Source: Euryarchaeota archaeon UBA128 (lineage in GTDB: Archaea > Thermoplasmatota > Poseidoniia > Poseidoniales > Poseidoniaceae). From it: a stretch of DNA of 12,360 bases. Made by a program: the position numbers and the translations under genes. Under the pieces are notes generated by a model that was not told the origin of the DNA, did no database searches, and saw nothing but the letters and a program-made list of their open reading frames with translations. Shown here one piece after another: positions 1-8,819 of this stretch (position 1 is its first letter; each line of letters opens with the position of its first letter). The stretch spans positions 4,092 through 16,451 of the forward strand of contig DALZ01000145.1 in the NCBI GenBank assembly GCA_002496955.1. Reading direction: 5' to 3'.

Positions 1-1582
1 CGCATCTGATGATGATGATGGCGATGGGTTAATCGATGAGGATGTAAATGGATGGGACACCGATGGTGATGGAATGCCCGACGGCTGGGAAGCAGCAAAT
101 GGGCTAAATGCAACATCGCCATCAAACTTTGATGGGCCTAATGGTGACCCAGACGGCGATGGATTGAACAACTTACTTGAATATATCAATCCAACTTGGA
201 CAACAATGTGCGGCTCTGTACCATGTTTCCGACCTGGAACTGAAGGAAATCCAACTGAAACAACATCCCCTTGCGACCCAGTAACCGGTGTTGGCCCGGG
301 TGGTTGTGCAACATATACCGCAGAAGTTGACGGCATTACCTCAACAAACCCGCAAAGAGCAGATAGCGATAATGACGGACTAAATGACTCCTATGAAGCA
401 CTGGTCTTGTTGACTGACCCAACTGCTTCAGATACCGATAATGATGGAATTCCTGACGGGGTTGAGGTCAACGGATTGTATGGTAATCCGGCACAGGCCA
501 GTGACCCGCGCAACAACAATACCGATGGCGATGAACTTGACGACGGTGAAGAGGACAACAACAGCAACGGGGTATTAGATCCAGGTGAAACAGACCCTAC
601 AAGGAAGGAAGATTCAGGCGATCAGGACCAAGATGGTTTACAAAATTGGGAGGAGAATCTGTCTTGTACACTATGGGATGTCGCTGATTCAGACTTTGGC
701 GGAGTTAATGATGGTGAGGAACTAAATGTGACTCACGGAACAGACCCGTGTAATTCGTTTGTTAATTTTGCAACAACAATTACTACTTGGGATTCCCAAA
801 ATTCTCTGTTGTCTATCCAGGATACCTCTGGGTTCAACCCCGAAGGTGGTGTAGGATGGTATAATCTGTCTGGAACACTCACTCCGTTCAACTACGGATT
901 GATCTCAGGACAGGCTTTGGTCGCGGTTTCAGTGGGTCCATCACCGGGAGTAACCGAAGTCGTGAATAGAAATGGCTCTTTTTGTCATACCGATGCAACT
1001 GCAGCAGGAACCATAACCACAACTCAACAATATTGCGACGACGACTATGAGGACTCAGATGGTGATGGTCTAGCAGATTGGGAAGAAATACTGGGAGTAT
1101 ATGGTTGGTTCTCAAATCCAAATCTAGTCGATACTGATGCAGACGGAGTTAGTGACTTTGATGAGGTATTTGACTCAACAGACCCCAATGAGCCCTGTAG
1201 TAACCTTTTGGATGATGATGGTGATACGCTGAACAATTATTTTGAAGATACCATCGGTTGTGACTTAATTTGGATTGGCATAGGTAACGGTAGCACAGAT
1301 GCATGGGTGACTAACCCAAGTCTGTTTGATACCGACAGTGGGGGTGTTGATGATAGAACTGAATATTCGGACGGCACGAACCCAGAGTCAAACCCGCTAG
1401 ATGATGTATTGCCAGAAGACTTTGACGGTGACGGCATACCGGATGCTATCGAGAATCTAACCGGAACTGATTGGACTAACCCCGACACGGATGGTGGAGG
1501 TATGATTGATGGCGACGAATGTCCAGTAGCATTTTGGGGAACTTTGTGTGTTAATTCTCCCTTCGACCCGTTTGACCCAACA
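1..1582 (+). repeat. Calcium-binding DxDxDG (thrombospondin type 3-like) repeat array in the giant protein
   Basis: This is a protein-level repeat, not an exact DNA repeat. At least a dozen copies of D-x-D-x-D-G-(L/I/V)-x-D/N-x-x-E can be read, for example DTDNDGIPDGVEV, DSDGDGLADWEE, DTDADGVSDFDEV and DFDGDGIPDAIEN. The last clear copy is DTDGGGMIDGDE at residues 495-506. The spacing is irregular because longer Cys-bearing inserts separate some copies. Most of the protein's cysteines fall in the first 830 residues, which suggests disulfides here and in the following domain. Acidic repeats of this kind bind Ca2+ and stiffen extracellular stalks. The array is already under way at the window edge, so its full length is unknown. 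Confidence 0.85.
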
Positions 1583-4500
1583 GATGACATTGTTGATGAT
1601 GGAATTGTATTCTGGGCGAACAATACAACAGGAGATGTCGACATCAACCAAGTCCACAGATGGCGGTTGAACACTAATGACTTCTACACCGGTTCTACAT
1701 ATGCAAATTTACAGGATGTACACCCGTTTACGCCATTGGTGCCAAATGTTGATAATTCCAGTCAACTGCCAGAAGATAGTTTGTCCAACGGTACGGTGGA
1801 CTGGGAAATAACCTACAATCAATTGATTGGGGTTGGAAATCTACCAGTATCCTCTTATTATCGAAACATTACTTTTTGGTCAGACCCAGCTGCAACGTTG
1901 CAACGCTCCAATGACACTCATAATATCAAGGTTGATTTTGGCGAGATAGGTAGACTGAACCTTAGACAGGAAGAATATTTCCTAGACTGGAGTTCATTAT
2001 CAGCAAACTCGCAGGTGTCTCAAGGTTTTGATTATCAATTAATTGTTCCAGACAGCTTCAATGACCAACAATCATCAGAATTCGTGGTAACTGAAACAGT
2101 TAGTTCTATCGTGCAGAATGCCACCTCACAGGATGCCTATACTGTCGCAAGTACACTTAGTGAATTCTTGCGGGAAGGCAATGAGACATACAACTTCAAC
2201 TTGTATCACACGCCCACACCCAGACCTACCGGCGTTGATGTTACTAGTTACCTAATCAATAACGGCATTGGCCAGTGTAGTGATTACAACACTGCATTTG
2301 TTACAATGGCTCGATTAGCAGGTTTGCCAGCCAGATATGTCACTGGTTATGTGGGTGGTGAATGGAATGGTGTTGGATATACGGTAACAACCAATGATTT
2401 CTCGTCGTGGGGCGAAGTAAAACTATCATTTGATACTGGGGCCGGAATAATAGATTTAGGCTGGGTGCCATTTGATTCTTGCCCGCAATCAGAAAACCTA
2501 ACCATAAGCAATCAAACAATAACTCCATTGAGTATTGACCGCGATTTAACTGACAGATTCGAATTCTCCGGACAATTTGTCTTTGCCGATAACTCAACCC
2601 AAATTCCTAATTATAATCTATCTGCGTTCCTTGTGCCCTTTTCGAATCCTTCCGCAGAATTAACCGAAGAACTATCTGTTGGTCAAGTGACAACCGATGC
2701 TAATGGCAACTTCACATTTAACGACATTCTATCCGTTGAATTAGACCCGGGTGTTTACTCGCTGCTTTTGAGACACAGTGCTTTTGAGTTAATTCCAAGG
2801 GATGTAATTTTATTTTCCAGTTGGGTGAATCTAACTGATGATTCGGTAATTACCCATGAGTTCCCGCTAGTTGTTGGTGCACCGATAGTCGGGGCCGGCT
2901 CAACAACAACAATACAAGGACAGATTGAATATGAAAATGTCCCAGTTGGTTACTCTTTTGACTCTGGCGAATCTAGTATTTACTTATCATTTACCTCAAG
3001 CGTCAACGGCTCCAACAATATATCTGGCATAGTAACTACATCCGGTGCTTGGTCAATCAATCTCGAACTAGATGAGACTGAAACACTCGGACTTATTTCT
3101 GCTGAGTTATGGTTCGAGGGATGGTCTGAACAGTTTGATTCGCCAATCGCAGTATCTGACTTCCATCTCAGGCCATCAACATTATCACTTTCTTTGGATG
3201 TTCGAGAAGCTCCAAATCTAACAGCAACTGTTGAAGGCCCACTATCAGATAAAAGCATATTTGTGGTCAACCAAGATATTTGGGTTAATGGAACAGCTAG
3301 ATCATTGGGGCCAAACCCAGTTGATATGGGTGGTCAACTAGTGTTGTCGATGAGAGAAAATGGCACATTTAACCCATGGAGCGACATATTCAATGAGCCA
3401 GTCAACGGAACTTTTGCTATACAACGACAATTAACCGCTCAACTTGCGACATTTGGCGCAGGTGAAATTGAAGTCAGATTACGGTTTATCCCGCAGTCAA
3501 TTCAAGCGACGGACGATGCCAATTTATCCACTGGTGCACCCTACAGATTGCAAAGTTTCCTACAATTTGAGTTTGAATCGATACCACAATTAAGGGGCTA
3601 CGACGGATTATTCGAGTTGATTATTGCTGACCATAGGGGGCAAGGTGTTGCATCAACTGTGGGGGATTACGATTTCTTGTTTGATGGAGTCTGGTTTAAT
3701 ACAACCTCCAATCTCTCCGGACAGATTCAAAAAATAGTCAGCATTGACCCTAATTTAGTGGCTGGCGATTATGTGTTGCAAGTTGTATACAACGGCAGCG
3801 ATGATTATTCACCCTCATCAGGCGTTGGATTAATGCGAGTGAAAGGTGAGATAGGCTGGAACATAGTAATCAGTCAAGATTGGACTCACCTTGGTGACAA
3901 CCTATGGATTAATGGCTCGATATTTGACGGGGTATACCAAACCCCAATTCTTGGTGATAACATCACACAATACTCCATGGTGCTAGTTACCGAAGACGGT
4001 AGAAACATCGATTTAGCGCAGGGTGTGGTTGATAATCTAACATCAAACTTTTCTGAAAACATCACCATGCCAACAACCTTGCCTTCAAATGGTTATGATG
4101 TTGAAATACGATTTGATTTCTACACACAACAGCCTGAGGGCGGACCATATTATGCCTCAGAAGAACCAATAGTCGACGAGGCAACTGGTACTATCTCGGC
4201 ATTGCCAACACCGACCGTCCTAGTTGGTGTAGAATCTGAATTTGTTGTTGAACTTGGGGAGATTCGTGAGTTAACAACCTTGACCAACGATGATGTAGAA
4301 CTATCAGTCATAGTCTCAGACTTGGCTGACTTGAGCCGTCTGGAGGGGGTCACAGTTGAATTTTACTTTGATTTCAATAATTCAAATGTCTCGATGGGTA
4401 ATTCTCTTACCGATGAGAACGGCACTGCAAATCTGACTTGGACTGCAGCGGGAATTGCGCCTGGTGCGTATGAAATCCTTGTTAGTGTCAGTGATGATTT

Positions 4501-7500
4501 GACAGACCCATTAGCCAAAGGTAATTCTCGGCACACCGGTAATACAACTAAACTAAACATCACAATCCAAGGTAATACAGACATTCGCATCGACTTTATC
4601 CCAAGTAATGTTATTGCCGGTGTCGATTTCAATGTTGCAGGTAAGGTTATTGATGATGATGATAATAGCCGAGACTTAATTGAGTCAGTAAACCTGAGAG
4701 CAAATTGGTTGAATAATGAAAATGAAACTTTGGTTAGTTCATTCGCTACTACATCCAACGGCTCATTCAACATGTCTGTGCCAACTGATACCTTGAACAA
4801 CGGAACGCTACGAGGCGCCAAGACCTTAGTAATCTCAGTCATAGATGGGTCTTCAAGATTTTATCTTGGTTCATCGATTGAAACTGGGGTGTTTGTTTTC
4901 GGAGTGACTCAGTTTGATTCCATTCAACCGCTTAACGCAATTGTTGTTAATCGAGGTGATAGTGTAAACATAACTGCGAAACTAGTGGAATCATCAAACC
5001 TATTCCAGCCACTGAGTGGTTACGATGTCAGTTATGAATTTAGAGACAGTCAAATCGGTGTGGTTACCACCGACAGTCAAGGATTTGCCAACATCACCCA
5101 CACCATCCCACTCTCTCAACCACTTGGTTTAACTAACGTCGAGATAATTTTCGGTGGCAGCGTGGACTTACTGAGTGCGGGGGCAAATTTCTCTACCATT
5201 AATGTCCGCTCACTGACATTTTTGGTCGTTGATGATATCGCTGCTAATCCTGTTGCCGGAGAATCGTTTAACATCTCTGGCCAGATTATTTCCGATAATG
5301 GTAGCGGATTAGAACAAGTAGATGGAACGGTATTGCCGGCCAATATTCTCTTCGAAATAGATGACAAATCAATTGGATTTACTGTGGCAGGCGGGGTTGT
5401 TGGTCAGGACGGGTTCTGGAATGCAACAATTCTGTTATCATCTGGATTTGCTGCCGGCAATCACTCATTGAGCGCCACATATATCCCTGCTGTCAACTTT
5501 TACCTTGGCTCTAATACAACCAGTTTATTTGATAGTCGAGGTTTCACTGAAATTATTTTCATCGATCCAGTCTTGGATTCTCAAGGCCAACCAAGTCTAA
5601 ACGATAGAGTTGAGAGAGGTAGTGATGTGTCCATAGAAGTATTATTAATCGATAACACTGGAAAGCCTGTGTCGGGGCAACTGATTACAATCTCGCTAAA
5701 TGGCACTGACATCAGTACCGTAGCGACAACATCCGAGAGTGGGTCCGCATCAGCACTATTGACGACACCAGCCAATATGACCGTCGGACCCAAGGATGTG
5801 AATGCTCTCTACACAGGCACGCCCGGGACCACTGGCTTATTGGGCACTGAGTCGAATTCAACATTTGTAGTGCTGGCTGAAACAAACATAACCATCACCG
5901 AATACCCCGAATTTTTAATTGCTGGTGATTATTTATTTGTTAATGGCTCCCTGTTGGATGATTTAGGGCAGAGTCTAACTATAGGTGGTGTTCCAAGTTC
6001 AGCAGTAGTTCATTTGGTGATCGATGATGTTTCAGTAGCCAGTGTGGAAACTGAGGCACAGAACGGCCAGTTTAGTCTCGGATATCCTCTGCCCGAAGAC
6101 ATATCTGCAGGAGCCCACACTATTACCGTAGAATTTTACGGGGGTCGAGATTGGGTCGACCCTATTGGCGTTGGCGAGCCCTCTAACCCTGAATATTACC
6201 AACCGAGTTCGACAACAGTCCCGTTCAATATCAGTGTTCCAACCCAAATAACTCTGATTACACCTGGTGGTGATGTTGATCGTGAGGCAGTGATGACCAT
6301 TGAGGGATTGCTACTTGACTTAGTTGACAAACCACTTCCAGACCTGACAGTTGAAGTATGGCTAGATGGCAGTTTCATGACCAATGTAGATACTGATGAA
6401 AACGGTGTCTTTACCGCAATTTACCCGGTCCCAGCCAATGCAGCATTAGGGCCAGTGCTGCTAGAAATAAAATTCAATGGTAGTGAATTTTACTTGCCTA
6501 GTTACGCAAATGCAACATGGAATATATTCAGCCACATCGTTCTGACCGTAGAAATTCCCGAAACCGTAGCTGTTGGTCAAAATATCAGTATCACGGGCAG
6601 TGTCGCAGACAACCAATTAACGCCAATAAGCGGTCACCAAGTGGAGTTAATCATTGATGGTATCACAATTACTGCATTGGTTACAGATTCAAACGGGGAG
6701 TTCTCGTATGATTGGACGGTAAGCGATCTGTTTGAATTTGGTAATCGAACAATTACCGCTTATTCGGGCAGTCAAGGCTACTATAGGGCAAACAGCACCG
6801 ACAAGGTATTTTTCCTTGCTCACAGGTCAGACCTAACAGTTTCATTTGACAGTAATTCACAAGTTACTAGGGGTGAATTATGGGAACTTTCTGGTAGACT
6901 GTTTGACATTGATTCATTAACCAATGAAGGCTTAGAAGGAGAAACACTAGAGGTTTATCTTGATGGGGAACTTGTCGCATCTACCCAAACTGGTGATGAT
7001 GGAAACTGGGATGTGATTATATTTGCCGAGCAAAATTTGGCTAGAGGTTTGCATGATATTCAGTTTATTTTCCCGGGCAGTTACTCACACATTGGAACCG
7101 ATGAAGCAGTAGTTGGATATGTCTGGGCAGACCTATTAGTTTCAATTGATGCTAATTCAACCACCTTTGGTATAAGGTCTGATGGCACCTTCGGTCCAAT
7201 TACCATTTCAGGTTCAATTTCTGAAATAGGCGGAATGGGTGAAATATTTGAAAATCTGCTGATTAACATCGGTAACGGAACAGATTGTGCCTCGCAAAGA
7301 GAGGGAGCAAAGTGCATATCGAGTGATGATGTAACAATAACTTGGTCTAATGGCAATTTCACAATTGATACCGTCGCACCATCTTGGTATGGTATTGGCT
7401 CTCAATACATCCATTTGGATGTGCTAGAGAATTCAACTTATTACCTCAATAGTAAATCCATCAGCCGGGAGATATTTATCAAACTCAATGTTGATTTTGA

Positions 7501-8293
7501 GTGGGACATTGCAGAAATTGCTGAAAGCGGTAATAAAGACGTATTTGGCAGCATAACGATCCTTGCTAATGATACAAATTTAGGCGTCCCTGGAATTCCG
7601 GTGACTTTCACTCTAAGAAATGAGTCAAACAGCATACTTACCGATCCTCGAACCGTAGTAACAGACCCATCGGGTGTTGCTGCATTTGAGTTTCCACGGG
7701 AAGACCCCTACGGTAATTTCGATAGATGGGGTTATGTCACCATAGATGCTGTAATTAGTGACCCAGTGATATCAGATATCAGTAGGGCAGAATTCGATCA
7801 GTATCGATTATCTGGTGAGTTCAACCCACAATACCGCTTCGATGCTGAGGAAGGACAAGTTCCTACGTGGGCATATGCTCTGTTGGTATTAGTTGTGATT
7901 TTAACTGGTTTGGGTGTAGTAATTTATCTGCGTAGGTCCAACAATGAATTGATGCAGGAGGCTGCAGAGGTGTTTGCTTACACTGCCGAATTGTTAGCGG
8001 CCGGTGACTCAATACGGGAAGCAATCTTCAACTGTTATCAGAATTTGTGCACTGTACTGCAACAGAATGGCTTCCTGAGGAGGGACTTTGAAACAGTGCG
8101 TGAGTTTGAAGTCGCTATCAGGCAAGCAATGCCTCAGATTTCAGATGATGCGTTGTTGGCCCTCGATAACATGTTCGAAATGGCCCGTTACAGTCGTGAT
8201 GAGATGGGCGCTCAACATCAACAAGCAGCCCAACTTGCACTGGAGCGGATGATTCAAGAAATCACTAGCTTAGCAGCAATCCCCAACCGATGA
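1..8293 (+). CDS. Giant surface protein, 5'-partial: calcium-repeat array, transglutaminase-like domain, Ig-like modules, membrane anchor, DUF4129-like tail
   Basis: The reading frame is open from the first full codon (base 2) with calcium-repeat sequence, so the ATG at 74 is internal and the true start and signal peptide lie upstream. Counting base 2 as residue 1, 2763 residues are visible. Residues 3-527 carry DxDxDG-type repeats with Cys pairs. Residues about 715-828 are a transglutaminase-like domain: Cys759 in GQCSDYN, then ARYVTGY, SSWGEV and GWVPFD with Asp825. Ser801 sits where the catalytic His is expected. Residues about 830-2620 are roughly 16 Ig-like beta modules. A membrane helix spans 2623-2643 and is followed by Arg-Arg. 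Residues 2650-2763 are helical and DUF4129-like, ending in an EMARYSRDEM motif. More than 30 N-x-S/T sequons fit a glycosylated exterior. The inferred topology is bulk outside, DUF4129-like tail inside. The role is probably adhesion or envelope organisation; the substrate is unknown. DUF4129/transglutaminase fusions often neighbour MoxR and DUF58 genes, but neither is seen here. Confidence 0.9.
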   Translation, partial: ASDDDDGDGLIDEDVNGWDTDGDGMPDGWEAANGLNATSPSNFDGPNGDPDGDGLNNLLEYINPTWTTMCGSVPCFRPGTEGNPTETTSPCDPVTGVGPGGCATYTAEVDGITSTNPQRADSDNDGLNDSYEALVLLTDPTASDTDNDGIPDGVEVNGLYGNPAQASDPRNNNTDGDELDDGEEDNNSNGVLDPGETDPTRKEDSGDQDQDGLQNWEENLSCTLWDVADSDFGGVNDGEELNVTHGTDPCNSFVNFATTITTWDSQNSLLSIQDTSGFNPEGGVGWYNLSGTLTPFNYGLISGQALVAVSVGPSPGVTEVVNRNGSFCHTDATAAGTITTTQQYCDDDYEDSDGDGLADWEEILGVYGWFSNPNLVDTDADGVSDFDEVFDSTDPNEPCSNLLDDDGDTLNNYFEDTIGCDLIWIGIGNGSTDAWVTNPSLFDTDSGGVDDRTEYSDGTNPESNPLDDVLPEDFDGDGIPDAIENLTGTDWTNPDTDGGGMIDGDECPVAFWGTLCVNSPFDPFDPTDDIVDDGIVFWANNTTGDVDINQVHRWRLNTNDFYTGSTYANLQDVHPFTPLVPNVDNSSQLPEDSLSNGTVDWEITYNQLIGVGNLPVSSYYRNITFWSDPAATLQRSNDTHNIKVDFGEIGRLNLRQEEYFLDWSSLSANSQVSQGFDYQLIVPDSFNDQQSSEFVVTETVSSIVQNATSQDAYTVASTLSEFLREGNETYNFNLYHTPTPRPTGVDVTSYLINNGIGQCSDYNTAFVTMARLAGLPARYVTGYVGGEWNGVGYTVTTNDFSSWGEVKLSFDTGAGIIDLGWVPFDSCPQSENLTISNQTITPLSIDRDLTDRFEFSGQFVFADNSTQIPNYNLSAFLVPFSNPSAELTEELSVGQVTTDANGNFTFNDILSVELDPGVYSLLLRHSAFELIPRDVILFSSWVNLTDDSVITHEFPLVVGAPIVGAGSTTTIQGQIEYENVPVGYSFDSGESSIYLSFTSSVNGSNNISGIVTTSGAWSINLELDETETLGLISAELWFEGWSEQFDSPIAVSDFHLRPSTLSLSLDVREAPNLTATVEGPLSDKSIFVVNQDIWVNGTARSLGPNPVDMGGQLVLSMRENGTFNPWSDIFNEPVNGTFAIQRQLTAQLATFGAGEIEVRLRFIPQSIQATDDANLSTGAPYRLQSFLQFEFESIPQLRGYDGLFELIIADHRGQGVASTVGDYDFLFDGVWFNTTSNLSGQIQKIVSIDPNLVAGDYVLQVVYNGSDDYSPSSGVGLMRVKGEIGWNIVISQDWTHLGDNLWINGSIFDGVYQTPILGDNITQYSMVLVTEDGRNIDLAQGVVDNLTSNFSENITMPTTLPSNGYDVEIRFDFYTQQPEGGPYYASEEPIVDEATGTISALPTPTVLVGVESEFVVELGEIRELTTLTNDDVELSVIVSDLADLSRLEGVTVEFYFDFNNSNVSMGNSLTDENGTANLTWTAAGIAPGAYEILVSVSDDLTDPLAKGNSRHTGNTTKLNITIQGNTDIRIDFIPSNVIAGVDFNVAGKVIDDDDNSRDLIESVNLRANWLNNENETLVSSFATTSNGSFNMSVPTDTLNNGTLRGAKTLVISVIDGSSRFYLGSSIETGVFVFGVTQFDSIQPLNAIVVNRGDSVNITAKLVESSNLFQPLSGYDVSYEFRDSQIGVVTTDSQGFANITHTIPLSQPLGLTNVEIIFGGSVDLLSAGANFSTINVRSLTFLVVDDIAANPVAGESFNISGQIISDNGSGLEQVDGTVLPANILFEIDDKSIGFTVAGGVVGQDGFWNATILLSSGFAAGNHSLSATYIPAVNFYLGSNTTSLFDSRGFTEIIFIDPVLDSQGQPSLNDRVERGSDVSIEVLLIDNTGKPVSGQLITISLNGTDISTVATTSESGSASALLTTPANMTVGPKDVNALYTGTPGTTGLLGTESNSTFVVLAETNITITEYPEFLIAGDYLFVNGSLLDDLGQSLTIGGVPSSAVVHLVIDDVSVASVETEAQNGQFSLGYPLPEDISAGAHTITVEFYGGRDWVDPIGVGEPSNPEYYQPSSTTVPFNISVPTQITLITPGGDVDREAVMTIEGLLLDLVDKPLPDLTVEVWLDGSFMTNVDTDENGVFTAIYPVPANAALGPVLLEIKFNGSEFYLPSYANATWNIFSHIVLTVEIPETVAVGQNISITGSVADNQLTPISGHQVELIIDGITITALVTDSNGEFSYDWTVSDLFEFGNRTITAYSGSQGYYRANSTDKVFFLAHRSDLTVSFDSNSQVTRGELWELSGRLFDIDSLTNEGLEGETLEVYLDGELVASTQTGDDGNWDVIIFAEQNLARGLHDIQFIFPGSYSHIGTDEAVVGYVWADLLVSIDANSTTFGIRSDGTFGPITISGSISEIGGMGEIFENLLINIGNGTDCASQREGAKCISSDDVTITWSNGNFTIDTVAPSWYGIGSQYIHLDVLENSTYYLNSKSISREIFIKLNVDFEWDIAEIAESGNKDVFGSITILANDTNLGVPGIPVTFTLRNESNSILTDPRTVVTDPSGVAAFEFPREDPYGNFDRWGYVTIDAVISDPVISDISRAEFDQYRLSGEFNPQYRFDAEEGQVPTWAYALLVLVVILTGLGVVIYLRRSNNELMQEAAEVFAYTAELLAAGDSIREAIFNCYQNLCTVLQQNGFLRRDFETVREFEVAIRQAMPQISDDALLALDNMFEMARYSRDEMGAQHQQAAQLALERMIQEITSLAAIPNR
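2498..7861 (+). repeat. About 16 tandem Ig-like beta-sandwich modules in the giant protein
   Basis: The segment is a run of diverged modules of roughly 95-125 residues. A recurring pattern is a G-x-x-(V/L/I) strand near the start, a P-(I/L/V)-x-G-x-x-(V/L) strand, a T-(D/S)-x-x-G-x-(F/A) turn, then a P-x-x-L-x-x-G-x-(H/Y) strand. Many modules end in a G-S-x-x-(F/Y)-Y-x-x-S-like edge; examples are NGSEFYLPS, GSSRFYLGS, SGSQGYYRANS and PGSYSHIGT. This resembles bacterial Ig-like and carboxypeptidase-regulatory-like domains used as spacers in adhesins. Module boundaries are my estimate by eye. One module near base 7290 holds a lone Cys pair (TDCASQREGAKC), probably a local disulfide. Sequence identity between modules is low, so the array is old rather than recently amplified. 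Confidence 0.75.
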
Positions 8294-8296
8294 TTG

Positions 8297-8776
8297 CTAC
8301 CATCTGATATGCAACCAATTGTTGAAGAAACTGGCTGAAAATTCTGCGCCAAAATCATCATGGTTTATGCTCACTACACGCTCTAATTCACTGCCATCCT
8401 TTTCTGTGAATCTGAACTTGATAGCGGTTTCATTATCCTCTGTTTTTTTCTGAATAGTTATATCATCGATTTCCAATCCTTTCAGTGGAATCGACAGCCC
8501 ATCCGGGTTGACTCTGCCATTAAGTTCTTCAACGAACCAATTCAATTTCCGGCTAGGCTCAGTGGCGGCAAGATGACTCTCTGGAATCATGCCTGAACTA
8601 ACCAAAACCTGTTTGTGTCGCTCTTCAACCTCAGCGAGATGGTTGGCATTTTGCCAAAAGTCTCGGTGCAGGTTTTCCACCTGCGATTGCAAGCCACCGA
8701 TATCAGGATTGCTTGGGTCGCTGACTTTGGTTTCTGGTCTGTCTAGTGATATGTCGACTAATTCCCAGTCTGCCAT
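8297..8776 (-). CDS. Hypothetical 159-residue protein downstream of the helicase
   Basis: I do not recognise a family. The protein is soluble, acidic to neutral, and has no signal peptide or membrane segment. Residues about 27-57 are rich in Gln, Glu, His and Leu at heptad-like spacing and probably form a helix or short coiled coil. Residues about 98-138 read as alternating strands (LEIDDITIQ, AIKFRFTE, ELERVVSIN), followed by an aromatic C-terminus ending FFNNWLHIRW. The ATG at 8776 lies 43 bases after the helicase stop on the same strand, so the two are probably co-transcribed. A GGTGG at 8789-8793 lies 12 bases before the ATG, a weak ribosome-site candidate. The TAG stop is 3 bases from the stop of the converging giant gene. 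A helicase partner role is only a guess from position. Confidence 0.75.
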   Translation of the reverse strand: MADWELVDISLDRPETKVSDPSNPDIGGLQSQVENLHRDFWQNANHLAEVEERHKQVLVSSGMIPESHLAATEPSRKLNWFVEELNGRVNPDGLSIPLKGLEIDDITIQKKTEDNETAIKFRFTEKDGSELERVVSINHDDFGAEFSASFFNNWLHIRW

Positions 8777-8819
8777 GGCGGGTGCTATCCACCAAACATC
8801 AATGAACCTTTTTGTCTGA

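Noticed and set aside
8..19. GAT trinucleotide run as a phase-variable repeat
   Set aside because: Only four units, explained by consecutive Asp codons in a calcium-binding loop. A similar short run near 4650 is also just Asp codons.
74..76. ATG as the start of the giant gene
   Set aside because: The same frame is open and coding from base 2 with the same calcium-repeat motif (DDDDGDGLIDED), and no signal peptide follows the ATG. The start lies outside the window.
1..8293. Minus-strand ORFs opposite the giant gene
   Set aside because: They are short, lack motifs and ribosome sites, and are Ser/Pro/Thr-rich as expected for antisense readings of an Asp/Asn/Gly-rich gene.
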